A stretch of DNA of 64,000 nt from Comamonas fluminis (GTDB lineage: Bacteria > Pseudomonadota > Gammaproteobacteria > Burkholderiales > Burkholderiaceae_C), in assembly GCF_019186805.1 (NCBI RefSeq), contig NZ_CP066783.1, forward strand, positions 2,927,501-2,991,500, read 5' to 3'. A program made the translations under genes and the position numbers. Within the stretch, counting starts at the first letter, position 1; the number at the start of each line of letters is the position of its first letter. Shown piece after piece: positions 1-9,691 of the stretch. Below the pieces are notes generated by a model. The model was not told the origin of the DNA. It ran no database searches and saw only the letters and a program-made list of their open reading frames with translations.

Positions 1-692
1 TGCTCTTTTTGTGCACACTGCCTGCCACCGTTCAGTCGGCCATTGCCTTTACCTCGATGGCGCGCGGCAACGTGCCGGCGGCCGTGTGCAGCGCATCGGC
101 TTCCACGCTGCTGGGTATTCTGGTCACGCCAATTCTGGTGAGTCTGGTGCTCAACAAGACGGCGGAAGGTGGCGACGCCCTGCAGGCCATTGGCAAGATT
201 TCGGCTCAGCTGCTGCTGCCTTTCATCCTCGGCCACCTGATGCGCCCTTTGATTGGCAGCTTTTTGCAGCGCCGCGCCTCCATCATCAAGCTGGTGGACC
301 AGGGCTCCATTCTGTTCGTGGTCTATGCCGCGTTCAGCGCTGCCGTCATCAGCGGCTTGTGGAAGCAGACGCCGCTGCCCTCGCTACTGGGCCTGATTGT
401 GCTGTGCTGCATTTTGCTGGCCGTGGTGCTGACACTGACAACCTGGGGCGCTCGCCGTCTGGGCTTCAACAAGGAAGACGAGATCACGCTGGTGTTCTGC
501 GGCTCCAAGAAAAGCATGGTCAGCGGCATTCCCATGGCCAATGTGCTGTTCCCTGCTGCATCGGTAGGCGCCATCGTGCTGCCGCTGATGCTGTTCCACC
601 AGATTCAGCTCATGGTCTGCGCCGTGCTGGCCCAGCGCTACGCCCAAAGACAAGAAGCCATCGAGGATGAAACCGCGGCCACCGCTCACTGA
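1..692 (+). CDS. Bile acid:sodium symporter family protein (SBF-like), 5' truncated
   Basis: This is the C-terminal part (about 228 residues) of an integral inner-membrane transporter of the SBF-like / YfeH type. The reading frame is open back to the window edge, and the TTG at position 9 is internal, so the true start lies upstream. The remaining part shows about six hydrophobic segments and the family-like stretch TVQSAIAFTSMARGN near the start, followed by GSKKSMVSGIPMA near residue 165. Substrate is not predictable; relatives are loosely linked to bile acid or organic anion transport. A strong intrinsic terminator follows the stop codon, so it is the last gene of its transcript. Confidence 0.85.
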   Translation, partial: LFLCTLPATVQSAIAFTSMARGNVPAAVCSASASTLLGILVTPILVSLVLNKTAEGGDALQAIGKISAQLLLPFILGHLMRPLIGSFLQRRASIIKLVDQGSILFVVYAAFSAAVISGLWKQTPLPSLLGLIVLCCILLAVVLTLTTWGARRLGFNKEDEITLVFCGSKKSMVSGIPMANVLFPAASVGAIVLPLMLFHQIQLMVCAVLAQRYAQRQEAIEDETAATAH

Positions 693-714
693 TTGATAGC
701 TATCACCGCAAACT

Positions 715-738
715 GGGCGCCCGCAGGCGCCCTTTTTT
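715..738 (+). terminator. Intrinsic terminator after the SBF-like gene
   Basis: GGGCGCC (715-721) and GGCGCCC (726-732) form a 7-bp GC stem with a CGCA loop, followed by six T residues. Confidence 0.85.
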
Positions 739-869
739 GTTGGTAAATCACCACCCACCTGCGTTCCGGCCTCCAGCCCATTCAAGAATAAAGCTCAGAC
801 ATGCTCCAATAAGCGATTCGGCGACCCGCACCCTTTTCTGCTGCAGGCGCCAGGCTGGCTCTTTCAAAC

Positions 870-1922
870 ATGCTTCGTCACAACGCTTGGATATTCAAAA
901 TGGCAGTGCTGCTTATGTTGCTGCTTTGCGGGCTCGCCCTCTGGGTCTGGGGCAGTGGAGCGCTCTGGTTCCAGGGCCCTGCACATCCCACTATCCGCTG
1001 GGCGCTGGTAGGCATCTGGACGGCATGGATGATTGGCAGCCTGATCGCCTACTGGACCAGCAGACGCCCAGCCATGCTCATGGCCTGCTGGTTTCTGAGC
1101 TTTGTGGCACTGCTGGTGTGGTGGCAACAGATCAAGCCCAGCGACACACGCAACTGGGCAGCAGATGTGGGTGAGCATGTGGAGGTGCAGGCGGTCAAAG
1201 GACCGGGCCAGCTGGTCAAACTGAACAATGTGCGCAACTTCCGCTGGCGCAGCGACGAAGACTTTGATGCCCGCTGGGAGCAGCGCAGCTATGACCTGAG
1301 CCGACTGGAGCGCGTGGATGTGGCTCTGTCTTACTGGATGGGCCCGGCCATCGCCCACACCCTAGTGTCGTTTGGATTCTCGGACGGCCAGCATCTGGTC
1401 TACTCCATCGAAATCCGCAAAGAACGTGGCGAGCAGTTTGATGCACTGGCGGGCTTCTTCAAACAGTACGAAATGGTGCTGGTGGCCGCCGATGAGCGCG
1501 ACATTCTGGGCGTGCGCACCAATGTTCGCGGGGAAACCGTTCACCTCTATCAGGTGAACATGCCTCAGCAAGCCATGCGTGAACTGTTCATGGCCTACGC
1601 CCACCAGGCCGATGAACTGATCGAACAACCACGCTTTTACAACACCTTGACGGCCAACTGCACCACCATCGTCTGGCAACTGGCTCGCAGCATTGGCGCG
1701 CAGTTACCCATGGACTGGCGCATGATGGCTTCAGGCTACCTGCCCAGCTACCTCAAAGGCTTTGGCGTGCTGGCTCCTCAAGCCACGCTGGAGTCTCTTG
1801 AACAAGCCGGCAATATCACCGAACGCGCCAAGGCATGGGTGCCGCCAGCAGGCAGTTCAGACAGCAAGGCCAGCGTGGACTTCTCCAAAGCCATACGCCT
1901 GGGCATGCCGCCCCTGAACTGA
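870..1922 (+). CDS. DUF4105 (Lnb N-terminal-like) membrane protein
   Basis: A 350-residue protein with three predicted membrane segments at about residues 10-28, 43-61 and 67-86, followed by a large, presumably periplasmic domain. That domain resembles DUF4105, a papain-like fold of the lipoprotein N-acyltransferase Lnb family: HTLVSFGF (163-170) carries the conserved His and TANCTTIV (261-268) carries the conserved Asn-Cys. Members may process lipoproteins or peptides, but no substrate can be assigned. It stands alone between a terminator and a convergent gene. The first ATG fits the hydrophobic N-terminus; a second Met at residue 11 is possible. Confidence 0.8.
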   Translation: MLRHNAWIFKMAVLLMLLLCGLALWVWGSGALWFQGPAHPTIRWALVGIWTAWMIGSLIAYWTSRRPAMLMACWFLSFVALLVWWQQIKPSDTRNWAADVGEHVEVQAVKGPGQLVKLNNVRNFRWRSDEDFDARWEQRSYDLSRLERVDVALSYWMGPAIAHTLVSFGFSDGQHLVYSIEIRKERGEQFDALAGFFKQYEMVLVAADERDILGVRTNVRGETVHLYQVNMPQQAMRELFMAYAHQADELIEQPRFYNTLTANCTTIVWQLARSIGAQLPMDWRMMASGYLPSYLKGFGVLAPQATLESLEQAGNITERAKAWVPPAGSSDSKASVDFSKAIRLGMPPLN

Positions 1923-2042
1923 GAGCAACTAAAACAGCTTCAACTGCAGGCTGGCAATGAAGACTAAACGCCAGACAACGCTGGCGTGAGTCAGGGGCGG
2001 CCCGGGCCGGTCCAGCCCCGTCTGTGCAGTTGCCTGACTGAA

Positions 2043-4172
2043 TTACTTGTTCAGACTCTCGAAGTTCTTGCCTTCCGCCACCAGCTTTTGCAGCAGCGGC
2101 GCGGGCTTCCAGAACAGCGCGTCTTCCTTGGCAAAAGCTTCGATATCGGCCAGCACTTTGTCCAGCCCCTGCATATCGGCCCACTTCATGGGGCCACCGC
2201 GGTAGCGTGGGAAGCCATAGCCGGAAATAAAGGTCACGTCCACATCCAGCGGGCGCAGCGCAATGCCCTCGCCCACCACCTTGGCGCCTTCGTTGACCAT
2301 GGCGGCCATGTAGCGGCGCATGATTTCTTCGGCAGTGAATTTGCGCGGCATCACGCCCTTCTTGGCACGCTCGGCATCCACAATGGCCAGCACTTCGGGG
2401 TCAGGCTGACCAATGCGCGCACCTTGCGGGTAGAGATAAAAGCCCCGGCCCGTTTTCTGGCCGAACCAGCCGTTTTCACAGATGCGGTCAGCAATTTCCA
2501 CGTAACGAGCCTTGGGGGCGCCCGATTCCAAAGCCTTTGCAGCGCGGCGTTTGCGTGTAGCCCAGCCAATATCGCCTCCGGCTAGATCGGTGACCTGGAA
2601 GGGCCCCATGGCAAAGCCAAAGCCGCGCACGGCTTCGTCGATTTCGTAGGGGCTGGCTCCATCTTCCATCAAGTAGTCGGCTGCCTGCTTGTAGGTGGCC
2701 AGGATGCGGTTACCAATAAAGCCATCGCACACGCCTGCGCGCACTGGCACCTTCTTCATCTTCTTGGCCAGCTCAAAGGCCGTGGTCACCACATCGGGCG
2801 CGACCTTGGCGGGTACGACGATCTCCAGCAGCTTCATGATGTTGGCCGGGCTGAAGAAGTGCAGGCCGATCACATCCTGCGGGCGACTGGTGACGGCGGC
2901 AATCGCATCGATGTCCAGATACGAGGTGTTGGTGGCCAGCACGGCGCCGGGTTTGCAGACGCGGTCCAGCTCCTTGAACACGGCCTTCTTCACTTCCAGT
3001 TCTTCGAAAACCGCCTCGATCACCAGATCCACATCAGCAATATCGTCGTACCGAGTGCTGGGTGTGTAGCGCGCCATGATGGCGGCCTTGGCCTCTTCGC
3101 TCATGCGGCCCTTGGCGATCAGGCCGTTATAGACCTTCTCCACATTGGCCTGTCCACGGGCGATGGATTCGGCATCGCGCTCAACCATGGTTACCGCCAG
3201 ACCTGCATCGAGTGCCGAAACGGTGATGCCCGCCCCCATAGTGCCGCCGCCGATGACGGCAATCTTGGCAAAGTGGCGCGGCGCCGCAGCCTTGGCTTCG
3301 GGGATCTTGGCAGTTTCTTTTTCCGCAAAGAAGGCGTGAATCAAGCCCTGACGCTGCGGGCTGTCAATACAAGCCAGAAACTGGGTGCGTTCAAACTTCA
3401 GTCCTTCCGCAAAAGGCAGCTCTACCGCAGCTTGCACGCAGTCAATGATCTTCATGGGCGAGAACAAACCACGCGATTTCTTGGCCGTATCGGCACGCAA
3501 AGCATCAAGATCGGCAAGTGCTGCAGTTTTGTCCAGCAGACGGTTCTGGTCAGCGCTGGTTCGGCGCAGTGGCCCGCCCTGCGCCAGCAACTCACGTGCA
3601 TAGGCCAACCCTGCCGTCACAGGGTCACTGCCCTCTTCCAGCTTATCCACCAGACCCGCAGCCTGCGCGGCCTTGGCATTCATGGGTTGGCCACTAAGCA
3701 TCAATTCGGTTGCAGCCTTCACACCCATCAGGCGCGGCGCACGCTGGGTGCCGCCTGCACCGGGAATCAGGCCCAGAGAGACTTCAGGCAGGCCCACCTT
3801 GGCACCAGGCAAAGCCAGGCGGTAATGGGCCGACATGGCAATTTCCAGACCACCGCCCAGCGCCGGGCCATGAACCACGGCCACCACCAGCTTGCTGCAG
3901 GCCTCAATGCGGTTGCAAACATCCGGCAGAAAAGGCTCGACAGGCGGCTTGCCGAATTCGCGGATATCAGCGCCAGCAATAAAGGCCTTGCCTGCACCCA
4001 CAATCACCACCGCCTTGACGGACGCCGTTGCATCGGCCTGCTCCATCGCCGCAACCAATCCCTGCCGAACCGCAGCGCCCAGCGCATTGACGGGCGGATT
4101 GTTGACGGTAACCAGCAGAACATCTGCGTCCTGCGTGAGTTCGACAACGGAAGCGGCCAATTCAGAAGTCAT
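2043..4172 (-). CDS. Bifunctional enoyl-CoA hydratase / 3-hydroxyacyl-CoA dehydrogenase (FadB/FadJ type)
   Basis: A 709-residue fatty-acid beta-oxidation enzyme. The N-terminal crotonase domain (about 1-190) has the oxyanion stretch [10 protein letters not shown] and both catalytic glutamates, E110 and E130 ([18 protein letters not shown]). The NAD-binding dehydrogenase domain begins at about 302 with the Rossmann loop GGGTMGAG (308-315), and GLHFFSP (436-442) contains the catalytic His. A C-terminal 3HCDH domain pair follows. The ATG at 4172 is chosen because GGAG lies six bases upstream; a TTG four codons earlier is the alternative. No thiolase partner (FadA) is adjacent, so it is probably a stand-alone FadJ-like copy. 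An inverted repeat TTGAC-N6-GTCAA (4247-4262) lies upstream. Confidence 0.93.
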   Translation of the reverse strand: MTSELAASVVELTQDADVLLVTVNNPPVNALGAAVRQGLVAAMEQADATASVKAVVIVGAGKAFIAGADIREFGKPPVEPFLPDVCNRIEACSKLVVAVVHGPALGGGLEIAMSAHYRLALPGAKVGLPEVSLGLIPGAGGTQRAPRLMGVKAATELMLSGQPMNAKAAQAAGLVDKLEEGSDPVTAGLAYARELLAQGGPLRRTSADQNRLLDKTAALADLDALRADTAKKSRGLFSPMKIIDCVQAAVELPFAEGLKFERTQFLACIDSPQRQGLIHAFFAEKETAKIPEAKAAAPRHFAKIAVIGGGTMGAGITVSALDAGLAVTMVERDAESIARGQANVEKVYNGLIAKGRMSEEAKAAIMARYTPSTRYDDIADVDLVIEAVFEELEVKKAVFKELDRVCKPGAVLATNTSYLDIDAIAAVTSRPQDVIGLHFFSPANIMKLLEIVVPAKVAPDVVTTAFELAKKMKKVPVRAGVCDGFIGNRILATYKQAADYLMEDGASPYEIDEAVRGFGFAMGPFQVTDLAGGDIGWATRKRRAAKALESGAPKARYVEIADRICENGWFGQKTGRGFYLYPQGARIGQPDPEVLAIVDAERAKKGVMPRKFTAEEIMRRYMAAMVNEGAKVVGEGIALRPLDVDVTFISGYGFPRYRGGPMKWADMQGLDKVLADIEAFAKEDALFWKPAPLLQKLVAEGKNFESLNK

Positions 4173-4292
4173 GCATGTCTCCAACAGCTTTTATGGGATG
4201 GCTTCATTTTCACCACGACAATCATTTCCAACAATCCCGTGAATGATTGACAAAACAGTCAAAGAAGGCTGCGCCGCTTGATAGCCTAGCCG

Positions 4293-6341
4293 CTACACCG
4301 GCCCCGGGCTGACAGGGCGCCGACTTCCCTCCAGCAGCCACAGGGCCGCGCGAGCACGGGTCATGGCCACATACAGCATATTGCGCTCCCGGTAAGCCTC
4401 TTCCTGGCGCACTGGTGCTGGAAAGCGCCCGCGCTCCACAAACGGCACAGCCACAAACATGAACTCGCGCCCCTTGCTAGCTTCGATGCTGAGAATTCGC
4501 AAAGTCACCGGCTCCTTGCGCCTGTGCATCTCGATACTGCGAGTCACGATCAAGGTCAGCCGCCCCAGAAACTCAGCAACCGGAATACCCCGCCCCACCT
4601 GACCCAAGCCCTTGAGGCTGGCCTTGCAGGACTGCCGCTCTCGCTGGTTGAGCGGGGCGTCTTCAAAAATACGCTGCAGCAATGGGTGCTCGCAAAATGC
4701 ACCTGCATCGTCTGGCAGACCACCGGCATGGGTCAGAATGGCTGCACAGGCATCAGCCTGGGGTACGCTTCTGGGGTCCAGCGTTCCGTTCAGGATATAG
4801 CGCCTGGTGCGCTCCACATCCCCATGCAGTGATGTAGCCACAGACTGACTCTCCCTTGTCCCCGGCAGCTCCGCCCAGCCAGCCTCATCAAACTGGCTCT
4901 GGGCCAGACGAACCGGATCGGCCTCCTGGCTGCCCATGCTGCGCCGGCCAAAGTGCGCCAAGCCCTCCACGGCCGCACTCAATATGCCGGGCGTCAGCTG
5001 CCTCTCGCCCGCCTTGCCATTCAAGGCCCACATCAAGGTCAAGACCAGTGCAACTTCACGGCGCAGATAGAACGGGCTGATGCCCTGGCAGCCGTAATGC
5101 ACGCCTTCATGGCCAAACATCCACTCGATCAAAAGGCTGTCTTTGGGGTCTCGCAAAATGATGTTGAGCGCACTGTGCCTGCCCTGCTCACCGCGCTGGC
5201 TGCCCCAGCCATTCACGACCTGGCCATGCAAGTCCACCAGTTGCTGCACACACTGCAGATCAGTGTCATGGGTCAGCGGCACAAACGCATCAGCCACCTT
5301 TGCCGAAGGCTGAAATGCCACATTGAACAAGGGATTGAGCGCATTGCAGATCTCTGCCCCAAAACGTCGCGTGGTGTTGATGTGCAGAACTTCGGTGTCT
5401 TGCGGCAGATAGTCTTTGATGCGCTGCAGGGACTCGCCAAACACCGAAAAAGCGCCCTCGTGAATATGCTGATTGAAGTCTCCCGCACCCACAAAAAAGC
5501 CGTTACCGCCATGCACCAGCTTGCGCAAAACCATCAGCGCGCCTTCATCCAGGTCGTGCAGCTCATCAAATAGCACGGCGTCATAACGCCCCTGCAGCCA
5601 TTCGTAGGGCTGATTCCAATCCAGCAAATCCAGCTGGCGGCACACTTCGAAGGTGCAATCCCCTTCAGCATAAAAGCCCGGCTCCTCATTGATACCAACG
5701 CGCATGCGCTCATATTTTTGATAAAGCCGATAGAGTCCGTAATTCAGATCCATCTCTGCACAGAAGTCGTGCAGACTCATTCCGGATTCCTGCTGCTGTC
5801 TGTCCAGCAGCCTTTTTTTAATCAGCGCCTCCTGCGCCAGAAAAGCGTCAATATCCACTTCCTGCGCCAGCCACTCAGCCAGTGCCAGATCATGCTCGTG
5901 TGTTAAATCCTGCAGCAGTGCCTGCTGCGCCTGCAAAATCAAACGACGCTGCCGCACCGGGTCGTCAAGCCGCTCCAGAGGATCGCCCTGCTCTTGAAGC
6001 AACCGGGCGCATAGCTGCTCAATCGTCAAAACATCCAGACTGTCCGGCACTGCGTTATTGAGCTTGATCATGCGATCACGAATCGCCGTCACACCGGCTC
6101 TGGAATAGGCCAGCACCAGAATGCGCGCGCCGCCGCCCAGCCGACCAATCAAGTCACAAGCCTTCATGCACAGCGTGGTCGTTTTACCCGTTCCCGCCAG
6201 CGCACTGATGATGACCGCTGTTGCACTGGAGGCCAGCACCTGCTGCTGCTCCCGGGAGGCAGCCATATAGGGATTGAGCCAGTGCTTGGCAGAGGAAAGA
6301 GTCATGAGGCGCTCAAAAGAAAAAGCGAAGGCAGCACCCAT
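4293..6341 (-). CDS. UvrD/Rep-like superfamily 1 helicase
   Basis: A 682-residue ATP-dependent DNA helicase-like protein. ALAGTGKTTT (47-56) is the Walker A motif; YDAVLFDELHDLDEG (near 260-275) is motif II; EASKGREFMFVAVPF (near 625) and MLYVAMTRARAALWLLEG (near 655) match motifs V and VI of UvrD-like enzymes. The spacing is shorter than in UvrD or Rep, with no obvious nuclease domain, so the exact subfamily is unclear. Start: ATG 6341 gives an N-terminus rich in Phe/Ala; ATG 6305 (MTLSSAKHW) is also plausible. It lies 120 bp upstream of the FadB-like gene on the same strand, without a visible terminator between them. Confidence 0.85.
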   Translation of the reverse strand: MGAAFAFSFERLMTLSSAKHWLNPYMAASREQQQVLASSATAVIISALAGTGKTTTLCMKACDLIGRLGGGARILVLAYSRAGVTAIRDRMIKLNNAVPDSLDVLTIEQLCARLLQEQGDPLERLDDPVRQRRLILQAQQALLQDLTHEHDLALAEWLAQEVDIDAFLAQEALIKKRLLDRQQQESGMSLHDFCAEMDLNYGLYRLYQKYERMRVGINEEPGFYAEGDCTFEVCRQLDLLDWNQPYEWLQGRYDAVLFDELHDLDEGALMVLRKLVHGGNGFFVGAGDFNQHIHEGAFSVFGESLQRIKDYLPQDTEVLHINTTRRFGAEICNALNPLFNVAFQPSAKVADAFVPLTHDTDLQCVQQLVDLHGQVVNGWGSQRGEQGRHSALNIILRDPKDSLLIEWMFGHEGVHYGCQGISPFYLRREVALVLTLMWALNGKAGERQLTPGILSAAVEGLAHFGRRSMGSQEADPVRLAQSQFDEAGWAELPGTRESQSVATSLHGDVERTRRYILNGTLDPRSVPQADACAAILTHAGGLPDDAGAFCEHPLLQRIFEDAPLNQRERQSCKASLKGLGQVGRGIPVAEFLGRLTLIVTRSIEMHRRKEPVTLRILSIEASKGREFMFVAVPFVERGRFPAPVRQEEAYRERNMLYVAMTRARAALWLLEGSRRPVSPGPV

Positions 6342-6447
6342 TGTCCACGAGCCCGTGCCTCAAGAACGCTGTGCTGGGTGCAAGCCTGCCTGCCGGAACA
6401 CGGACATGGGCGGCATTACCCGCCTCTTCAACAAGGCCTGCTCTTCC

Positions 6448-6903
6448 TTAGCTTGATGCCTTGCGCCAGCCGTGCAGTGGCAGCAGCAAACCCATCACAA
6501 GGCCGACTGCGGCGTGCACCCAGCCCAGCGCTGGCCGGATAGTTTCTGGTGCAAAGTAGTACAGCCAGTAAGCACTCAAAATGCCTGCACCGCCCAGAAC
6601 ACTCAGCGCGATACCGGTTCTGCGCTGGCTGGCCTTGCTATCACGCCAGTGAGGGATGCGCGTAGTCATGCGCCAGCCCTGCGGGATATGAGCCGCCCCC
6701 AGAATGCCCGCGACAAAAAGACCGGCGAAACCAGCCGCGCCATGCAGACGCATCATCCAGGCTTCTAGCGGGTGCGGAAGCAGATCAGCGCCAGCGCCCC
6801 AGAGGTAATGCACAGCAAGCCATACTGCGCCGCTCGCCAGCAAAATTGCCACCGCAAAATAAAGAAACCAGTACTGCCAGCGCTTGAGAGAGTTCATGTC
6901 CAT
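6448..6903 (-). CDS. Four-helix membrane protein, cytochrome b-like (DUF4405-like)
   Basis: A 151-residue protein with four strong membrane helices at about 10-33, 47-70, 88-108 and 115-140. Histidines sit within or at the ends of helices (AVHYLW, RLHGAAGF, AAHIPQGW, GWVHAAVG, LPLHGW), in the pattern of a heme b-binding four-helix bundle; heme binding is inference. It is the last gene of the minus-strand operon peroxidase-porin-FMN protein-ApbE-this gene and starts 23 bp after apbE. A quinol- or heme-linked electron feed to the exported FMN protein would fit. The start at 6903 (MDMNSLKRW) is preferred; 6897 is an alternative. Confidence 0.7.
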   Translation of the reverse strand: MDMNSLKRWQYWFLYFAVAILLASGAVWLAVHYLWGAGADLLPHPLEAWMMRLHGAAGFAGLFVAGILGAAHIPQGWRMTTRIPHWRDSKASQRRTGIALSVLGGAGILSAYWLYYFAPETIRPALGWVHAAVGLVMGLLLPLHGWRKASS

Positions 6904-6926
6904 GGCCGCCAAGAAGAGACGAAATT

Positions 6927-7685
6927 CTAGGCCTCTCGATGAAGCCACGCCTGAGCGCCGTACTGTTTGAGCAAGGGGTGTTGTTCATCCCCACTGGCGG
7001 CAACCACTTTGGTCAGGGCATCGGCATGCATGCACTGCGGCGCCGCTACCGTCACATGAGCAAGCAGTGCTGCACCGCTCGGCGCGTAGATCTGGCTGCG
7101 CTGCCCGGGCCCCAGATAGCTGGTGGCAACAGCTCCATCGCCCAGCGCCATGAATGGGTGCAAGCCGCCATTGCGTTCATCTCGCAGCATCACGGGGATT
7201 TGTACTTCGCCAAAAACACGTAAATCGCCGCCTGCATTGACCCAGCCAGCTGCACAACCTGCATGCTGCAGCGCCTCAACCGCACAGTCCACCGCATAGC
7301 CTTTGGCGATTCCACCCAGGTCAAAAGCTGCAGATGGCGACAGTCTGGTCAAGATCAGCCCCTCGCACCGCCAGCCTTCGGGGGCCAGCCCCTGGGTGAT
7401 GTCAAACAGGCCATTGCTGTCGCGATAGAGCACCTGTGCGGCATGCAGAACATGCGCCGTGGCGGGATCAATCTCCAGGCTCTGGCCCACACCCAGCTGT
7501 GCGAAACGCGATATATCACTGTCAGGCTCAAAGCGCGACATGCAAGAGTGCACTTTCTGCACCTGCAAAAACGCCAGCTCGGCAGCGGCCTGCCCCACAG
7601 CAGCATGGCTCGGAACCGCAATTTCAACCAGTGTTCCAAGCAAGGGGCGTGCACGCCGATACCAGGCCCAAGCCGCTTGCGTCAT
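6927..7685 (-). CDS. apbE: FAD:protein FMN transferase (ApbE family), copy 1
   Basis: A 252-residue flavin transferase that should attach FMN from FAD to a Thr in a partner protein. Family motifs are FDLGGIAKGYAVD (121-133), NAGGDLRVFG (150-159) and CMHADALTKVV (218-228), including the Asp-Ala-x-Thr metal/FAD site. The start codon overlaps the stop of the FMN-binding protein gene (ATGA), so the two are translationally coupled and the neighbour is the obvious substrate. There is no recognisable signal peptide or lipobox at the N-terminus (MTQAAWAWYRRARPLLGT), unusual for enzymes that act in the periplasm. Slightly short for the family (usually about 300-350 residues). Confidence 0.9.
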   Translation of the reverse strand: MTQAAWAWYRRARPLLGTLVEIAVPSHAAVGQAAAELAFLQVQKVHSCMSRFEPDSDISRFAQLGVGQSLEIDPATAHVLHAAQVLYRDSNGLFDITQGLAPEGWRCEGLILTRLSPSAAFDLGGIAKGYAVDCAVEALQHAGCAAGWVNAGGDLRVFGEVQIPVMLRDERNGGLHPFMALGDGAVATSYLGPGQRSQIYAPSGAALLAHVTVAAPQCMHADALTKVVAASGDEQHPLLKQYGAQAWLHREA

Positions 7686-8239
7686 GCAAGCTTGCCGCTT
7701 CTGCGCAGCGCATCCAGCCAGATCACATTGCGCCGAATGCCTTCGGTGACATGGGTGCAACTCAAGGTAGCACCACTGATATTGGCAATGTCTTCCCCCA
7801 CTTGCAGCGGGGAACTGGCGGTCTTGCCCACAAACTGCTTGCGCCATGCTGGCAGGCGAATTTCATGGCCATGGCTTTCGCGGTAAGACAGCACTTCAAT
7901 CTGCCGCACGCTGCCGTCTGGATTGATGCCCACTGCATAGGTAATGCGTTCGAACTTTCCAATCACCTCATCGACCAGAAAATAGCCCAGCAATGCGCCA
8001 CCTTGCCTGGCAAGGCGCACTTGCAGGCGCGGAGCCTGCGGCTTGACACCTGCCTCCGCCAGTTGCTGAGAAATGGCTGCATCCAGAGGAATTTCACGCA
8101 CTTCAAAGGCATCCGCCTGCACAAACATCAGCTTTTGTGCCTGCTCAGCATTCATGTAATCCACGGCCAGCGCACCGGCTGGCGCCAGGGCAATGACCGC
8201 TGCCGGTGTGTAGAGCGCTATACGCATGGCGTTCGTCAT
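7682..8239 (-). CDS. Exported FMN-binding domain protein (flavinylation target)
   Basis: A 185-residue protein with a signal-peptide-like N-terminus (hydrophobic 6-25, Ala-rich cleavage region) and one FMN_bind domain of the NqrC/RnfG type. The motif NISGATLSCTHV (153-164) contains SGAT (155-158), whose Thr158 would receive FMN from ApbE. It overlaps the porin gene by one base (TGATG) and apbE by four bases. Probable role: one-electron carrier in the periplasm between the four-helix membrane protein and an outer acceptor. The usual Asp three residues before the Ser of SGAT is absent (it is Ala152), a small deviation from the common motif. Confidence 0.85.
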   Translation of the reverse strand: MTNAMRIALYTPAAVIALAPAGALAVDYMNAEQAQKLMFVQADAFEVREIPLDAAISQQLAEAGVKPQAPRLQVRLARQGGALLGYFLVDEVIGKFERITYAVGINPDGSVRQIEVLSYRESHGHEIRLPAWRKQFVGKTASSPLQVGEDIANISGATLSCTHVTEGIRRNVIWLDALRRSGKLA

Positions 8240-9660
8240 CAAAATGCCCAGCCCAGGCCCACGTTGAAGCGGTTAGCGTCTTTGTTGACCTTGAATCGCT
8301 GGTAGTCGGCCTTGATGACGACGGAGCGCGTCAGCCAGAAGTTGGCACCCACCGTGGCCACCTGCTCTGTACGTGCCGCATCAGGGGTAATGCCCGGGCC
8401 CAGATTGGCAAAGGCGCGGGCAGTATTGAAGCGCTCCAGTCGAACAAAGGGGCTCAGTGCATAGTCCCCTTGCTGCCAGAGTTTGTAGGCACCCTGCACA
8501 TACCAGCCATCAAAGGTCTTGGGGATCAGGGTTGGGTTGCCCACCATCGTCGCATTCAGTTGCTCAGTGTTGGAGATATAGCCACGCGCATACAGAGCCG
8601 ACAAATCCCAGCGACCGGGGGTCCAGCGGGCGTGAACATCGCCCAGCGTCACACGCATGCTGGGGTATCCCGCCTGGCCGTGGGTGGCATTGCCGGTAAA
8701 CAGCGAGGCACCCACCAGCAAACCGGGCACGCCGCGGTAGTTGGCTGCGCCGAAGACTCCGAAGTTACGCGCCTTGGCCTGCGCAGCTTCCTGGTGAATC
8801 GAGGCCAGCGGAGACTCGCGTCCTTCACTAGAAGCGGGATCCCACTTGGTCAGATCAAAACTGGTGCTGATACCGCCCTGCAGCGTCAAGCCATTGTCCA
8901 GATTGCCAATCAGCTGCGCACCCGCTTCGCGCCAGGTGGTGGGGATGATGGCAGTCTCAACAAAATTACGCTCTACGCCATAAAAGGCCGTGGGCTCATG
9001 CGTTTCGTTGAGCAGACCCACCGGCATCAGGAACAGGCCGCCGCGCGCGGCCAATATGGGCGTCAGCTGATGCTCAACATAGGCTTGCTCGACGGCAACC
9101 TCTCCGGGGTCGCTGGCGGATGTCACGGCATGCTCCACTTCAAGCTCGGTGACCAGCTTGGTGCGGTCGTTGATGCGGTGCTGCAGGCCAATCACAAAAC
9201 GACGCAGATCAAGCTGCGCCTTGTCTGATTGCCGCGTGGGGCGGTTGTAGTTCAGCTCGCCGTAGCCGGAGATCACAGTTGCCGGGCCTTGATCGACAGG
9301 CGCCGCTGCAGCCATGACCGGTGCGGGTGACGCGCCAGCAGCAGTGCCGCCAGCCGCACCGCCATACCAGCCGCTACCGGATGCGCCTGCCTGCTGCACA
9401 GCCTGTGCATTCTGTGGTGATTGCTGAGCTTGTTGCACTTGCTGGGCTTGCTGGTTCTGCAATTGCGACAGCTGCGTCTTGACCTCGGCCAGTTCAGTTG
9501 CAAGTTGCTCAAGCTTGCGGGCCATCTCGGCCTGTGTGGCCGCAGCCGATTTCGCTGCCGCAGATTTTTGCGCCATTGCCGGCAAGGCAGAGAGAGCAAC
9601 AGAAAGGGCTAACGCCCGTGCGGCCAGTGCGCCGCCGCTGCGCTTGAATGTGGAGTTCAT
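8239..9660 (-). CDS. Outer-membrane beta-barrel protein, porin-like
   Basis: A 473-residue exported protein: signal peptide 1-30 ending ALPAMAQ, a helical, Gln-rich coiled-coil stretch at about 43-85 (AEMARKLEQLATELAEVKTQ), a Gly/Ala-rich linker, then a barrel of alternating polar and hydrophobic strands ending in the typical terminal Phe (GLGWAF). This layout resembles OprO/OprP-like porins with N-terminal coiled coils. Substrate unknown. It sits second in the peroxidase-FMN operon and its stop overlaps the next start, so it is probably made with the redox proteins. Confidence 0.75.
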   Translation of the reverse strand: MNSTFKRSGGALAARALALSVALSALPAMAQKSAAAKSAAATQAEMARKLEQLATELAEVKTQLSQLQNQQAQQVQQAQQSPQNAQAVQQAGASGSGWYGGAAGGTAAGASPAPVMAAAAPVDQGPATVISGYGELNYNRPTRQSDKAQLDLRRFVIGLQHRINDRTKLVTELEVEHAVTSASDPGEVAVEQAYVEHQLTPILAARGGLFLMPVGLLNETHEPTAFYGVERNFVETAIIPTTWREAGAQLIGNLDNGLTLQGGISTSFDLTKWDPASSEGRESPLASIHQEAAQAKARNFGVFGAANYRGVPGLLVGASLFTGNATHGQAGYPSMRVTLGDVHARWTPGRWDLSALYARGYISNTEQLNATMVGNPTLIPKTFDGWYVQGAYKLWQQGDYALSPFVRLERFNTARAFANLGPGITPDAARTEQVATVGANFWLTRSVVIKADYQRFKVNKDANRFNVGLGWAF

Positions 9661-9691
9661 GGATGGAAATTCGGTAAGAGAAAAGGGCTGC

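Noticed and set aside
2859..4250. 463-codon plus-strand frame
   Set aside because: Antisense to the FadB-like gene, which has intact catalytic motifs on the other strand.
4293..6341. Helicase considered as part of a defence system
   Set aside because: The neighbours are metabolic genes and there is no nuclease, methylase or mobile-element context.
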